50,293 nucleotides of DNA from positions 1-50,293 of the forward strand of contig DUAN01000207.1 in assembly GCA_012960845.1 (NCBI GenBank). The letters run 5' to 3'. Shown piece after piece: positions 10,701-20,700 of the stretch. The position numbers and the translations under genes are program-made. Source of the stretch: Planctomycetota bacterium. GTDB taxonomy: Bacteria; Planctomycetota; UBA8108; UBA1146. Each line of letters begins with the position of its first letter. The first letter of the stretch is position 1. Below the pieces are notes generated by a model that was given only the letters and a program-made list of their open reading frames with translations, searched no databases and had not been told where the DNA came from.

Positions 10701-10846
10701 ACCTGGACGAGATTCGGAGAGACATCCGGAAAAGCGTCGACCGGAATCTTCTGGAAACTGAAGTACCCGGCGGCCATCACGATGATGCCGATTACCAGCA
10801 CCATCAGAGGAGACCGAAGGCAGAAACGGATCAGTGGCTCCAGCAT
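7775..10846 (-). CDS. czcA: CzcA-type heavy-metal efflux RND pump
   Basis: A 1023-residue inner-membrane proton/metal antiporter, the normal length for HME-RND pumps. It starts with a hydrophobic helix after LIRFCLRSPL. The VDGAIVMVENVDRR motif in the fourth helix carries the proton-relay Asp405. The porter domain has FTQPIEMNVDEL near residue 650, which is the CzcA/CnrA pattern rather than the Met-triad pattern of copper-exporting CusA, so Zn/Co/Cd/Ni is more likely than Cu or Ag. It lies 12 bp after the adaptor gene and is the last gene of a four-gene minus-strand operon. The family is certain; the metal is inferred from motif similarity. Confidence 0.93.
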   Translation of the reverse strand: MLEPLIRFCLRSPLMVLVIGIIVMAAGYFSFQKIPVDAFPDVSPNLVQVFTITEGLAPEEIEKFVTYPIEASLSGLPGTEKIRSVSNFGLSVVNVYFEDGMDTYFARRLVGERLQEAREEIPAGFGVPQMGPISTGMGLILFYYLEDSSGTHSLEELRSIQDWIVKRHLQSVPGVTEVLGIGGDEKQFQVRVQPQALLRYGVSLQELIEQVEANNLNVGAQFIEKNDEEFVVRSIGLTASIEDLQSIVVKSVDGRPIYLHDLAEVGVGSTIRRGLQTHNGEGEVVSGMVVKLYGTNSSTVIERVEEKLKEIQTILPTGVRIVPYYEQKSLVEACVNTVQTALFQGIGLVILVLLIFMGGLRPSIVVALSVPFSVLFAFVLMRYFGISANLMSLGGLAIAIGMLVDGAIVMVENVDRRFRDSALSKKDAVLTACCEVGRPIAFAIAIIILVFLPLFTLQGVEGKMFRPLAYTVALAMAGSLLYALTLAPVLSAIIMKKSAPGSTAKETPLVRALLRGYRPLLGFFVNHRSLSALLALGLLSIGIVTFPQLGSEFTPKLNEGTIVVRLTMAPSIAIDESKRITLLAEKRLIALPDVTEVVSRIGRGEVGAHADPINSAEVFVLLDPDSKESLEDLEHSMRDALQGIPGVVVNFTQPIEMNVDELLEGVRAELAIKLFGEDLDVLKREADRIASVVSTVEGAVDIQVDQVSGTPQLLIRVNRGAIARYGINVSQVQNVIRAAVGGHVAGQIFEGIRRFDIVVRYQQQYRDTRESISAILIDAPNGVKVPLSELVEMKEIVGPRQITREQNQRFISIQCNVQGRDIGSFVKQAQAELDQRIDLPPGYLVTWGGQFRLQQEANKRLLLVIPMTLLGVFLLLFGNFNSLGNTLLILLNIPLALVGGVVALMITGQNLSVPASVGFIALFGIALENGMVLITCLDQLVKKGLGIDEASIQGASMRLRPVLMTALTTGLGLIPLLFATGSGSEVQRPLATVVVGGLVTSTVLTLLVLPALYRWFSGRTETA

Positions 10847-10858
10847 CTTCTTTTCCTC

Positions 10859-12085
10859 CTAGTGTGAGTGGCCGTGGCCACTGCCAAAGTCTTCTTTTTG
10901 CATTTCTGACTTGATCGAGAACACGCCTTCTGAGGCGTAGGTCTCTGCGACGGCCAATCCGTCGGTGATCTCTACCAGAACTCCATCCGATCGGCCCGTC
11001 TCCACTTCCCTGGGAATGAACCCATGATCAGACTGGATGAAGATCACAGTTTTGCCTGAGACCTCGGTGATCGCATTCCTTGAAACAGCCACGGCAACAT
11101 CCAGATTTCCGGTGGAGATGACTGCGGTGACGAAAAGTCCTGGCCGAAGTAATCCACCCTGATTCCCCAGCACCACACGTGCAGTGGCGGTACGAGTGGC
11201 TTCTTCGATGATGGGGCTGATGTAACTGAGCGTGCCGTTGTGCTGCTGCTCACCGGTCCCCGGTGAAACGACAACCTTTTGGCCGACCTGGATCGAAGGA
11301 AGGTACTTCTGGTAGACCGCAAGATTGACCCAGACTTCGCTGAGGTCAGCGATGATGAAGGCGTGAGAATCTTCCTGAAGCAACTCTCCCTGAACCAGGT
11401 GGCGAGAGATGATTTCTCCGGCGAATGGCGCCCTCATCTCGAATCGCGTCAACTCGGTGTCCGGTTCAGCGGGCAGTTTGACTACGTCAGATTCAGAGAG
11501 CCCGATCGCGTGGAGTGTTTGTTTTGCATTTCGCAGTTCGATCCTGGATTCCTCGAGACCTGCCTTGGCTTCCAGGTAGTCCTGCTCCGATCCGATCTGC
11601 TGATTCCATAGATTCTCTTCCCGTGTGAAAGTGGATCTTGCGAGTTCTACCCGTGCAGCACAGGCGAGATATTGCGACTTCGACTTCGCCAGTTCCCTGC
11701 TATCGAGGATCGCCAGCACTTCACCTGCGGTGACCCGATCGCCGATGCTCTTCTGGACCTCGCTGACCACGCCTGGGACCTTCGGTCCGATATGGACCAG
11801 TTTGTCGGCATTGGCGACGATTTCACCCGGCAGTTGAAATTCTAGTGAAATGGTCGCGGCCGCCGCTTCCTTCACGACAATTCCGAACTCCTTCATCTGA
11901 GCAGCGGTGATGTGAACATCTGCTGGATGAACCGGTTCCGGAGGATCCTCCGGGGGTGCTGTGAGTGCGTCCATGAAAGTTGGGAGAGGAGATGGCTGGA
12001 CCACTTCTACAGGCTCCTCGAAATTGCATCCGGTAACTCCGCAGAAGTAGAACAGTAGGAAAGTCATCTTCAGAGCGATTTTCAT
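10859..12085 (-). CDS. Efflux RND periplasmic adaptor lipoprotein (CzcB/CusB family)
   Basis: A 408-residue membrane-fusion protein linking the RND pump to the outer-membrane factor. The N-terminus is a lipoprotein signal with lipobox VTGC (Cys20). Barrel-sandwich and hairpin segments are recognisable: VHIGPKVPGVVSEVQKSIGD, then the coiled region around LACAARVELARSTFTREE, then RFEMRAPFAGEIISRHLVQG, and VGQKVVVSPG. The C-terminus ends in SGHGHSH, a likely metal-binding tail. Its ATG overlaps the outer-membrane factor stop by four bases (12082-12085), with AAGGAGG upstream, so the genes are translationally coupled. It would capture metal in the periplasm, perhaps from the Cys/His-rich protein encoded first in the operon. 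Confidence 0.92.
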   Translation of the reverse strand: MKIALKMTFLLFYFCGVTGCNFEEPVEVVQPSPLPTFMDALTAPPEDPPEPVHPADVHITAAQMKEFGIVVKEAAAATISLEFQLPGEIVANADKLVHIGPKVPGVVSEVQKSIGDRVTAGEVLAILDSRELAKSKSQYLACAARVELARSTFTREENLWNQQIGSEQDYLEAKAGLEESRIELRNAKQTLHAIGLSESDVVKLPAEPDTELTRFEMRAPFAGEIISRHLVQGELLQEDSHAFIIADLSEVWVNLAVYQKYLPSIQVGQKVVVSPGTGEQQHNGTLSYISPIIEEATRTATARVVLGNQGGLLRPGLFVTAVISTGNLDVAVAVSRNAITEVSGKTVIFIQSDHGFIPREVETGRSDGVLVEITDGLAVAETYASEGVFSIKSEMQKEDFGSGHGHSH

Positions 12086-13467
12086 CGGGAGCCTCCTTTC
12101 TTCAGTTCAGTGATGGGCTTTCCGAGCAGCCCTTCGACCTGTGAACGTGCACGGTGATAGTCAGTGAGTGCTCGTGTGTATTGATCCCTGACCTCGAAGA
12201 GGGTCTTCTGGGAGTCGAGTACATCGAGTTGGGCCAGTTTTCCCTGGCGGTAAGACTCTCGAACTCCATCGTAGGCCGATTTCGCGGCGGGAATCACCTC
12301 GTCACGAAGGGCGGTCACTTCTCGGTATGCCGACAGTAACTGCTGGTAGGAATCGTGTAGGTTTGCGAACAGTTGAACTCGCACTGCCCTTTGCTTCTCG
12401 GTGGCGATGGACAGGTTGTATTCTGCTTCTCTCCGCAGCCCCTGATTGCGATGGAAGACCGGGATCGGCAGCGAGACACCCACGACCAGGGCGGTCTCGT
12501 CGGTACCCTGGAAAAGACGGGCCCCGCCACTGACAGTGATATCCGGAACCGCCTCGGCCGCCGCCAACTCGATGCGAGCCCGGCGCTCGGAGATCTCCAG
12601 ATCCCATCGAGACACGGTTGGATTATCATCCAGGGATGAGGTTAGCAGGTCAAATTCCGGGACCTCGTGGATTTGCTCCAGCGATCCTCGCACCGACGGG
12701 AACTGGGCGACTTCTTTTCCCCAGCAGGATGCCAGCAGCACACGAGACGATTCGAGCGATCGTTTTGCCTGCTCGAGAGAGATTTTACCCTGCGCGACCA
12801 CCACCTCAGCTCTGGTCCTTTCGAGGGGAGAACTCTTGCCCGCTTCGATTCGTGCCGAGACCCCATTCATCACTTCGAGGGCAAGATCGAGGCTGGCGCT
12901 CTTCAGTTCCACCTGACGTTGACCGGCAAGGACATCGATGAAGTGCATGGAGGTCCGGGTGAGGACCTCGAGTCGCTGGCTCTGGTATTTCCATGCGGCG
13001 AGACCCGTGCCCAATTGGGCCACTCGAACTCGTAGCGCTTTCTTGCCCCCCAGTTCAATCAACTGGCTGATCGAGATGGTCGATTCCGCCTCGTCAAATC
13101 CACCCAGGGTGTCGCTACCGGCGAAGTTCTCGATTTCTGCTTCGAACTCCGGGTTGGGCGATAGACCTTCTTGCAAGGCGACCGCTTCACGGGCACGGAT
13201 TTGCCAGGAGAAGGAAGCGAGTTCGGGGTTATGGAGCAGGGTCAGTGACAGGACATCCCTCAGAGAGAGGACTCCAGCAGGATCGACCACCGATTCGGAA
13301 CCGATGGGATCGACGGAAGTCATCGAGATGGCCGTTGGCGGTGGATCCGCCAGATGATGAGCCGCAGGGGGGGTACTGCAACCGGGCAGAAGCCACAGCA
13401 TCATCGCCGTGGCAGTCATCTTGACAAGGGAGCGAGGGATTCGCTCGGCTGGTGGATTCGTTTTCAT
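12082..13467 (-). CDS. TolC-family outer-membrane efflux lipoprotein (CzcC/CusC-like)
   Basis: An outer-membrane channel of 461 residues. The open frame extends upstream to 13548, but the ATG at 13467 has AGAGGA four bases upstream and puts a proper lipoprotein signal at the N-terminus, with lipobox LLPGC (Cys30). The TolC-type repeats are visible as NPELASFSWQIRAREAVALQ, followed by SISQLIELGGKKALR, and a second copy beginning NPTVSRWDLEISERRARIELA. Long amphipathic helices (RTRAEVVVAQGKISLEQAKR) fit the periplasmic tunnel. It precedes the adaptor and pump genes, giving C-B-A order, and follows the Cys/His-rich gene by about 108 bp. Confidence 0.92.
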   Translation of the reverse strand: MKTNPPAERIPRSLVKMTATAMMLWLLPGCSTPPAAHHLADPPPTAISMTSVDPIGSESVVDPAGVLSLRDVLSLTLLHNPELASFSWQIRAREAVALQEGLSPNPEFEAEIENFAGSDTLGGFDEAESTISISQLIELGGKKALRVRVAQLGTGLAAWKYQSQRLEVLTRTSMHFIDVLAGQRQVELKSASLDLALEVMNGVSARIEAGKSSPLERTRAEVVVAQGKISLEQAKRSLESSRVLLASCWGKEVAQFPSVRGSLEQIHEVPEFDLLTSSLDDNPTVSRWDLEISERRARIELAAAEAVPDITVSGGARLFQGTDETALVVGVSLPIPVFHRNQGLRREAEYNLSIATEKQRAVRVQLFANLHDSYQQLLSAYREVTALRDEVIPAAKSAYDGVRESYRQGKLAQLDVLDSQKTLFEVRDQYTRALTDYHRARSQVEGLLGKPITELKKGGSR

Positions 13468-13575
13468 TCGGTCCTCTGATCTCTGACTCGGTTCGTGAAC
13501 ATCGTCGAGTGCCACGGTGCCCATCGGGTCACCGGATCCACACGACATGAAATGTGTTGGGAACGGAGCGAGAGA

Positions 13576-14088
13576 TCAGGAGCGAAGAGGTCGGTCCGAC
13601 GAGAAATAGGGCAGCTTCGGACCGACGAGGGGTCTCAAGAAGCGCTGCCAGATCAAGCACTGAATTGCAGAATCAGCAGTGGAGAGGTGGAGCGGAATCT
13701 TCGCCGGTGAATCTCCATCGTAGGAGATCTTTTCGTGGCGATGCTGCTGGACCAGCACTGCAAGAAGGCAGGGATCACTTCCACAGGAGTCGTGAGAGCA
13801 AGCATCATGAGAGCAAGCATCATGAGAGCAAGCATCATGAGAGCAAGCATCGTGCGAACAGTGATCGTCCGGGTGGAGAGCAGTGAGACAGGATCGGTGC
13901 GAGTGATCTACATCTTCGCCGTTGCAACCATCTTCATGATGGTCAGGCCCGTGCTCATCATCGCAGCTGTCATCACAGCTTGCAAAGACGAATACTTCGC
14001 AAGCATGCGCCAGCAATCCGGCGGTGCATAGTGATGGCGCCATCGACAACCAGAAGAACGCAGTGATGGCCAGGGCAGTTCTGAGCAT
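13576..14088 (-). CDS. Exported Cys/His-rich protein with CSHDA pentapeptide repeats
   Basis: A 170-residue protein when started at the ATG at 14088; the longer frame from 14175 would bury the signal peptide. MLRTALAITAFFWLSMAPSL is a signal peptide. The mature part is rich in Cys, His and Asp: FASCDDSCDDEH, DHHEDGCNGEDVDHSH, then a run of five CSHD(A/S) units encoded by a 15-bp tandem repeat (13791-13865). The C-terminal 70 residues lack this bias. No family is recognised. Position as first gene of the heavy-metal efflux operon and residue content suggest a periplasmic metal buffer or donor for the pump. No Shine-Dalgarno is seen, but a promoter ends seven bases before the ATG, suggesting a leaderless message. 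Confidence 0.72.
   Translation of the reverse strand: MLRTALAITAFFWLSMAPSLCTAGLLAHACEVFVFASCDDSCDDEHGPDHHEDGCNGEDVDHSHRSCLTALHPDDHCSHDACSHDACSHDACSHDACSHDSCGSDPCLLAVLVQQHRHEKISYDGDSPAKIPLHLSTADSAIQCLIWQRFLRPLVGPKLPYFSSDRPLRS
13791..13865 (-). repeat. 15-bp tandem repeat encoding CSHDA units
   Basis: Three exact copies of a 15-bp unit (13806-13850) plus one copy with a single mismatch (13791-13805) and a degenerate copy (13851-13865). In frame on the minus strand each unit encodes five residues, D-A-C-S-H in register. The near-identity suggests recent expansion, so copy number may vary between strains. Confidence 0.95.
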
Positions 14089-14095
14089 GAAGTAG

Positions 14096-14124
14096 ATCTT
14101 ATCAGATGGGGCTTGAGAATTCAA
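14096..14124 (-). promoter_or_regulatory. Predicted sigma70-type promoter of metal-efflux operon
   Basis: On the minus strand TTGAAT (14124-14119) and TAAGAT (14101-14096) are separated by 17 bp. The expected transcription start, about seven bases downstream, falls at the ATG at 14088, so the first message of the operon may be leaderless. Prediction by eye only; no metal-sensor operator is recognised in the spacer. Confidence 0.5.
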
Positions 14125-14375
14125 AATGGCCGCAGGTGTCTCGGCCACGGCTCTTTCGTCGCAGGGGATCGACACCAGTCAATTCGGGAGTAATCCGACC
14201 GCTAAATTCTATCGCAAAATCCTGCCGGGTCTCTCGACAATTTATGTCCGAGCTCAGGACACGCTCCTGTTGGACATACTGGCGCTTATAGCCGGGAATA
14301 TTGGGATACCACGCCACCGCAGCCGGCGGTTAGGCGGCTCTTCACAGCAGAGTTCTGGATCGAGAATGGCGAAAG

Positions 14376-14449
14376 CGTCCCCGGCAGGATTCGAACCTGC
14401 GACCTCCGGATTAGGAATCCGATGCTCTATCCAGCTGAGCTACGGGGAC
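14376..14449 (-). tRNA. tRNA-Arg (anticodon CCU)
   Basis: A 74-nt cloverleaf on the minus strand. The acceptor stem GTCCCCG pairs with CGGGGAC, followed by discriminator G. The D-arm has GCTC/GAGC. The anticodon stem TCGGA/TCCGG encloses loop TTCCTAA with anticodon CCU. The T-arm GCAGG/CCTGC encloses TTCGAAT. The 3' CCA is not encoded. It decodes AGG and stands alone, with no adjacent integrase or repeated 3' end that would mark an attachment site. Confidence 0.97.
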
Positions 14450-14639
14450 AGTGGCCTGATGGTGGACGTCTCGATCGGATTCTCATCGTGTACGTCATCG
14501 ATGGAAGCGGCGCAGCCTAGCGTGTTGAGCGGCGCTGGTCGAGAGCAGCCACCGATTGCGGATCAGTATTCGGGACTATTGGAACAAATCGGACTCCAAC
14601 TGGACATCCGTTGGTTTAGTGACAAATGGCACATGATTA

Positions 14640-14674
14640 TTGCCTGAAACTAACAATCCAATACATTTGTTAGT
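14640..14674 (+). promoter_or_regulatory. Possible promoter with overlapping inverted repeat before giant HYR gene
   Basis: An 8-bp perfect inverted repeat, ACTAACAA (14649-14656) and TTGTTAGT (14667-14674), has a 10-bp spacer. It overlaps a possible promoter, TTGCCT (14640-14645), 16 bp, TACATT (14662-14667). The arrangement would suit an operator, or an RNA hairpin if transcription starts further upstream. The downstream gene starts at 14725. Confidence 0.35.
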
Positions 14675-14724
14675 ACCAGCGTTTCTATTTCGAGTAGCAG
14701 GTGGAGTACATGGGGAGGGTTTTC

Positions 14725-17700
14725 ATGTCTCGTGATTCAAGAACTCTGATGGACGATCCGCAGTGGATCTCCGTCATTTCGGCGATCCGATGGTGGAGTT
14801 TGATGGTGGTGATGACGGTGGGAATCGTCGACATCACGCCGGCACAATGTGTCATCGATGCCGAGCCGATGGGTCTCTCCTTGACCGACACTCATGTGGT
14901 CATGGATGGAAACTGGGCTGCGATCAGCGATGGAATTACCATCGAGGTGCTCAACCGAGACACCGGAGCCTGGCTCAGTCACCAGTCCATCGATTTGCTA
15001 GGCGCCACCCTTGGATCGATCTCTCTCGATGGAAATGACCTGGTGGTCGGCCTCGCGGGTGAGATCTGGTTCTTCTCCTTCGATGGTCTCAGCTGGAACC
15101 AGAGCAGTATCATCTCGGGTGTAGGTACGGGGCTTGCCGATCCGAGCTGGGGATCTGTGCTCGATCACTCGGGAGATCTTCTCGCCGTGGGAGCCGCTGC
15201 CACCGACGAGGTCTATTTCTACACCAGAGTCTTCGATGGAGTAGGAGCCTCGAGCTGGATTTCTTCGGGGACAGTCGCTGGTACCCTCGGTTCGGGACTC
15301 GGAACCACCGTCTCGCTGAGCGGTAATTTTGTCAGCGTCACGGCTCCGGCTGTGTCCGAGGTGCTGACCTACGAGTATCAGGGTATTGCCACCAATCAGT
15401 GGCTGTTGGATGTGACCCACCCGCTGGCGGGTGGCTCGGGAACCTCGATCAGTCTCGATCAGAGTACCGGGGAATTGCGGTTGCTCTTGCCGTCAGGTCT
15501 GGGAGCCAACATCTTTCTTCGAGGAGCCACAGGATGGGCTCCTGAATCTACATTCATTTTCACCGCTCTGGTGGATCGAAGGATGGAGCTGTCGGGTGAT
15601 CATGCCCTGGTCACGACCGACTGCGGGCTGCGTCTATTCAGCAGGAGCGTAGCGGGGTGGAATTCCGGATTTCGCATAGAAACGGTCAATGCCGTCGATC
15701 CGTGCCTGTTGGTACCGGGAGGTAGCAACGTCCAGCCACTCGCTCTCACCGCTTCTTCAGCGATGTTTGTCTCGCAAGCGGGGACCCAATTTCTGGCCAG
15801 CCTGGTCTTCACTGATTGCAACGGTAATGGTGTTCTCGACAGCTGTGATCTTGCTGTGGGAATTCCAGACTGTGATGGAAATGGGATTCCTGACAGCTGT
15901 GATTTCGCTACCGGCCTGGTGGACTGCAACAACAACAATATCCTGGATCCATGTGAAATCGTTCAAGGGTTCTCGGTCGATTGCAATGGCAATGGTGTGC
16001 CGGATAGTTGCGATCTAGCCGCTGGAATGGACTGCAATGGAAACAGCCTGGTGGATAGTTGCGAGATCGATGCGGGTGATGTTTCGGACTGCAATCTGAA
16101 CAGTATCCCGGATACTTGTGATGCACTGGCCGGAACTCCCTATGACACCACGCCTCCGGTGATTGCCGGAATGCCAGCAGACATCACCATCACCATCGGT
16201 AGTGGCCAGTGTGATTCTGCTGCCAACTGGACTGCTCCCACGGCATCGGATACTTGCTCCTTGACCACGATCAGTAGCAGCCACAATTCTGGTGATCTGT
16301 TCGCCTCGGGGGTGACCACCGTCATCTACACTGCGACAGATGAAGTGGGCAATGTCACTGAACTGAGTTTCCTGGTCACAGTCCTCGAACCGGATGCACC
16401 ATTCTTCATCTCGGTTCCGGGTACCATCATTGCGGCGGCCGATCCCTTGAGTTGTTCCACGGCAGTTACCTGGACTCCGCCCTTCGCTCTGGATACCAAT
16501 AACTGCTCGTTCCCGACCATCACCTCGGACCTTCTGCCTGGAGACATCTTTCAGATGGGGGCCACCACGGTCACCGTGACTGCCACGGATGCCTCGGGAA
16601 ATGCTGTCCAGTCCTCCTTTGTCGTCAATGTCGTCGACAGCAGTGCGCCGATCATCGAGCAGTTGCCTGACATGGTGATCAGTACCCAGCCAACCACCTG
16701 TCTCGGCGCTGCAATCTGGGCCGAGCCACAGGTCACGGATTGCTCCTCTTTCTTCGTGACCTCGACGAGTTCATCTCCTTCACTGGTCACCTTTGCAGGC
16801 CGGGTAGTCACCTACGTTGCGGTGGATGTCCTGGGAAGTTCATCTCAGATGAGCTTTTCGATCACCATCGTCGATGACACTCCTCCAACCCTCACGGGAG
16901 TGCCTGGAAGTGTGACCATGGTTCCGCCCGTGGGAACCTGTGGTGCGACTCTCGACTGGACCCTTCCGGTAGCATTTGACGGTTGTGGTGTGGTGAGTCT
17001 GGTCAGTGGTTTCGAACCTCCTGCAACTTTTGGAGTTGGATCCACGACCGTTACATATACCGCAACGGACACCAGTGGAAACGAGACGACACAGAGCTTT
17101 ACAGTGGATGTGTTGGACATTGACTTCCCGGTATTCACATCTTCCCCGGGATTGATTGAGGTGGTGGCATCGGGAACCGAGTGTAGTGCTGTGGTGACCT
17201 GGGTAGAGCCTGTGGCAGTGGATTGCACGAGTGTGACGATGACTTCTTCCCACTTGCCTGGATCGGTTTTTCCGATTGGATCTCACCAGGTGACCTATAC
17301 AGCCACGGATCCACTGGGAAGGGCGTCGACGATAGCCTTCACGGTTTCAGTGGTCGATGTGACCGCGCCAACGCTGGTGGGAGCCCCGGCAGACATGACA
17401 GTCACCACCAATCCCACCGAATGTACGGCGATCGCCACCTGGCCGCAGCCGACCGCTGCGGATAGTTGTAGCATTGCGGTTCTCACGACCAATGTTGAAC
17501 CCGGCACTGCACTTCCAGTGGGGGTGACCGCAGTGACCTATACGGTCACTGACGAGTCGTTGAACACGGTCCTTCACACCTTTTTTGTCACGGTGACGGA
17601 TGCCGCTGCACCGGTCTTTGACATCACGATGGCCGACGTCCAGTCCGGTACCGACCTCGGGATCTGTGCGGCTCAGGTGTTCTGGACCGAACCCGTGATC

Positions 17701-20700
17701 AGTGACGACTGCACTGCTCCTACGGTGGTCAAGAGTCATCCTCAGGGAGCCTTTTTCGACCTGGGAACCACGACAGTGACCTACACCGCGACCGATGGGG
17801 GTGGCAATAGCACCTCGCAATCATTCAACGTCACCGTCACCGATGTCGAGGCTCCAGGGTTCTTCCAGATGCCAGCAAATCAGATCCAGGCTTGCTTGCC
17901 AGGGGATTGCACCGCTGCAGTGACCTGGACTCATCCATTGGTTCTCGACCATTGCGAAGCGGTGACCTTTCAGGTCAGTAATAATCCGGGAGACATTTTC
18001 CCGCTCGGCGATACGGTCGTGACATACACCAGTGCCGACTCCCTGCTGAACGAGAGTTCTCAGAGTTTCACAGTGACGGTGGTGGACCAGGAAGTTCCTT
18101 TCTTCACTTCGACCCTGCCAGACATCAATCTTCCGATAGAAGCAGGATTATGCACGGCACAAGCGACATGGGTGGATCCCACCGCCGAGGATTTTTGTGG
18201 AACTGTGACTCTTGGATCTAGCCATCCTTCTGGATTTCTCTTCAACATCGGCACAACTCCGGTGATCTACACCTGTATCGATGAGTCGGGAAATTCCTCT
18301 ACCTTGTCTTTCAATGTGACCGTTGCAGACATCGAGAATCCGCAGATCCTGACGATGCCGCAGAGTTTCTCGATCGGCACACAGGCAGATTCCTGTACGG
18401 GAATCCCGACCTGGGCCGAACCATCGGTTGTCGATTGCGACTCGGTCACCCTGGTCAGTACTCATGACAGCGGAGCCGCACTTCCTCTCGGCGATACCGT
18501 GGTGACCTACACTGCTACTGACTTCACCGGTAATCAGACGAACATGTCCTTTACCGTGACGGTGACAGATGGAGTGTCTCCTCAGTTCACCTCGGTACCG
18601 GCAAACCTCATCGTAACGACTCAACCAGGAAGTTGCGGTGCGGGAGTGAGTTGGGCGGAAGCGGTGGCATTGGATCACTGCTCTTTGGTGGCGATCAGTT
18701 ATGATCCTCCACAGGGGGCGACCTTCCCACTAGGAATCAGTGTGGTGACAGTCACGGCTCTCGATCAGGATCTCAACAGTAGTTCAGCGACCTTCACGGT
18801 CGAAATCGTTGATAACGAGAATCCCGTTCAGGTGTCGGGTCCGCCGGCGCAGGTCATTCTTGCAAATCCCGCTGGAACCTGTCAGGTGGCAGGGGCATGG
18901 GAGGTCCCTGCATTTGCAGATAATTGCACTACCAATCTGTCGGTGACCTCGACCCATCAACCCGGGGATATGCTACCCATCGGAGAGACTCTCGTGACCT
19001 ACACCTGTCAGGATGAAGGTCTCAATCAGGTCGAGACCAGTTTTTCTGTAGTGGTCGTCGATACCACCGCACCGACGATTGATTCGATGCCGTTCGATGT
19101 TGAAGTGGTCACAGCATTCGATGCATGCCAAGCGGTAGCGACGTGGGGGCTCCCTCAAGCGAGCGATTGCAGTGAGTTCATCATGGAGTCAGATGTGGCC
19201 AGTGGATCGATACTGGAGATTGGCATTCACATCATCAACTTCAACTTCACGGATGTGCATGGCAATGTTTCTTCCGATAGCATTCTGGTTCGAATCCTGG
19301 ACGGGGAAATTCCCCTCATCCATGGTTCCTTGCCCGATATCACCATCGATACCGCAGTTGGTACTTGTTCGGTGGTTGCGATCTGGCCTGAACCGACCAC
19401 CACCGATTGCACGGCCAGTGCACTCGAATCCAATCTGGCCAGCGGCTCATCTTTCTCGGTCGGAACCACGACGGTGGTGTACACCGCCAGCGATAGTGCC
19501 GGAAACCAGAGTAGCACCAGTTTCGATGTCACTGTTCTCGATGCGACTCCACCGGTGATCGTCACCATGCCACCAGACATGACCCTGGATTCTCCAGTGG
19601 GTGCTTGCCAGGTGGTCGCTACCTGGGCCGAACCGCAAGCGACGGATTGCGTCTCTTATCTGTTCAGTAGTGACGTACCCAGCGGGTCGCTGTTCCCCAT
19701 CGGGACCACGCCCGTCACCTACACAGCCACCGATCCGGTCGGGAATTCGAGTTCAGCCAGTTTCACGGTGACGGTGCTTGATGTCGAAGCTCCTCAGATC
19801 GTTACGATGCCTGCCAGTATCACTGTCGACTCGACGCTTGGATCGTGTACCGGTCTGGCGAGTTGGGAGCCCGCAACTGCCAGCGATTGCTCGACGATCT
19901 CTACCATCGAGGCGAGTCATGTCAGCGGCTCGGCGTTTTCTCTCGGGACGACGACCGTCACGTACACCGCCACAGATGTGTACGGGAATTCCTCCAGTGC
20001 CGATTTCCAGGTCACGGTTCTCGACGTCGAAACGCCAATCATCACGGATTTGCCTGCTCCAGTTGAAGTCGATAACACCCCGGGACTGTGCTCTGCTCCA
20101 GCGACCTGGTTGGCCCCAAGCTCCAACGATTGTTCCAGCGTCTTGATGACCAGCGACTTCTCCAGTGGGTCGACCTTTCCTGTCGGAACCTCACTGGTGA
20201 CCTACACCGCTGTCGATAGCAATGGGAACTCGTCACAGGCCAGCTTCGAGGTGATCGTGGCGGATGTGGAGGCACCCTTCTTTGTCAATGTCGCCTCTCA
20301 ACTGACCTTCTTCACCTCTGCTGGCGAATGCGTCGGTGTCGCGAGCTGGGATCCAGCTCAGGCGGGCGATTTATGTGGTTTTGCTACCGTTACCAGTAGT
20401 CATTCACCGGGCATGGTGTTTCCACTTGGAGACTCTCAGGTCACTCATACGGCAACCGATGAATCGGGCAATTCGATCACCCAGATCACCCAGATCACGA
20501 TGGTCGATGGGGAGGCCCCGGTCATCAGTGGCATGCCGCTCGACATCGTCCTCGAGGCACCCACCGGGGAGTGTTCAATTGCGGTGACCTGGGCCGCTCC
20601 CAGCACCACTGACTGTACTGCAGTCACACTGGTGGGAAGCGAAACTCCAGGGGCCCTGTTCCCGATCGGGGTGCATCCAGTGACCTACACCGCAACCGAC

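Noticed and set aside
14376-14449. tRNA-Arg as an integration site
   Set aside because: No integrase and no repeated tRNA 3' segment is seen in the flanks.
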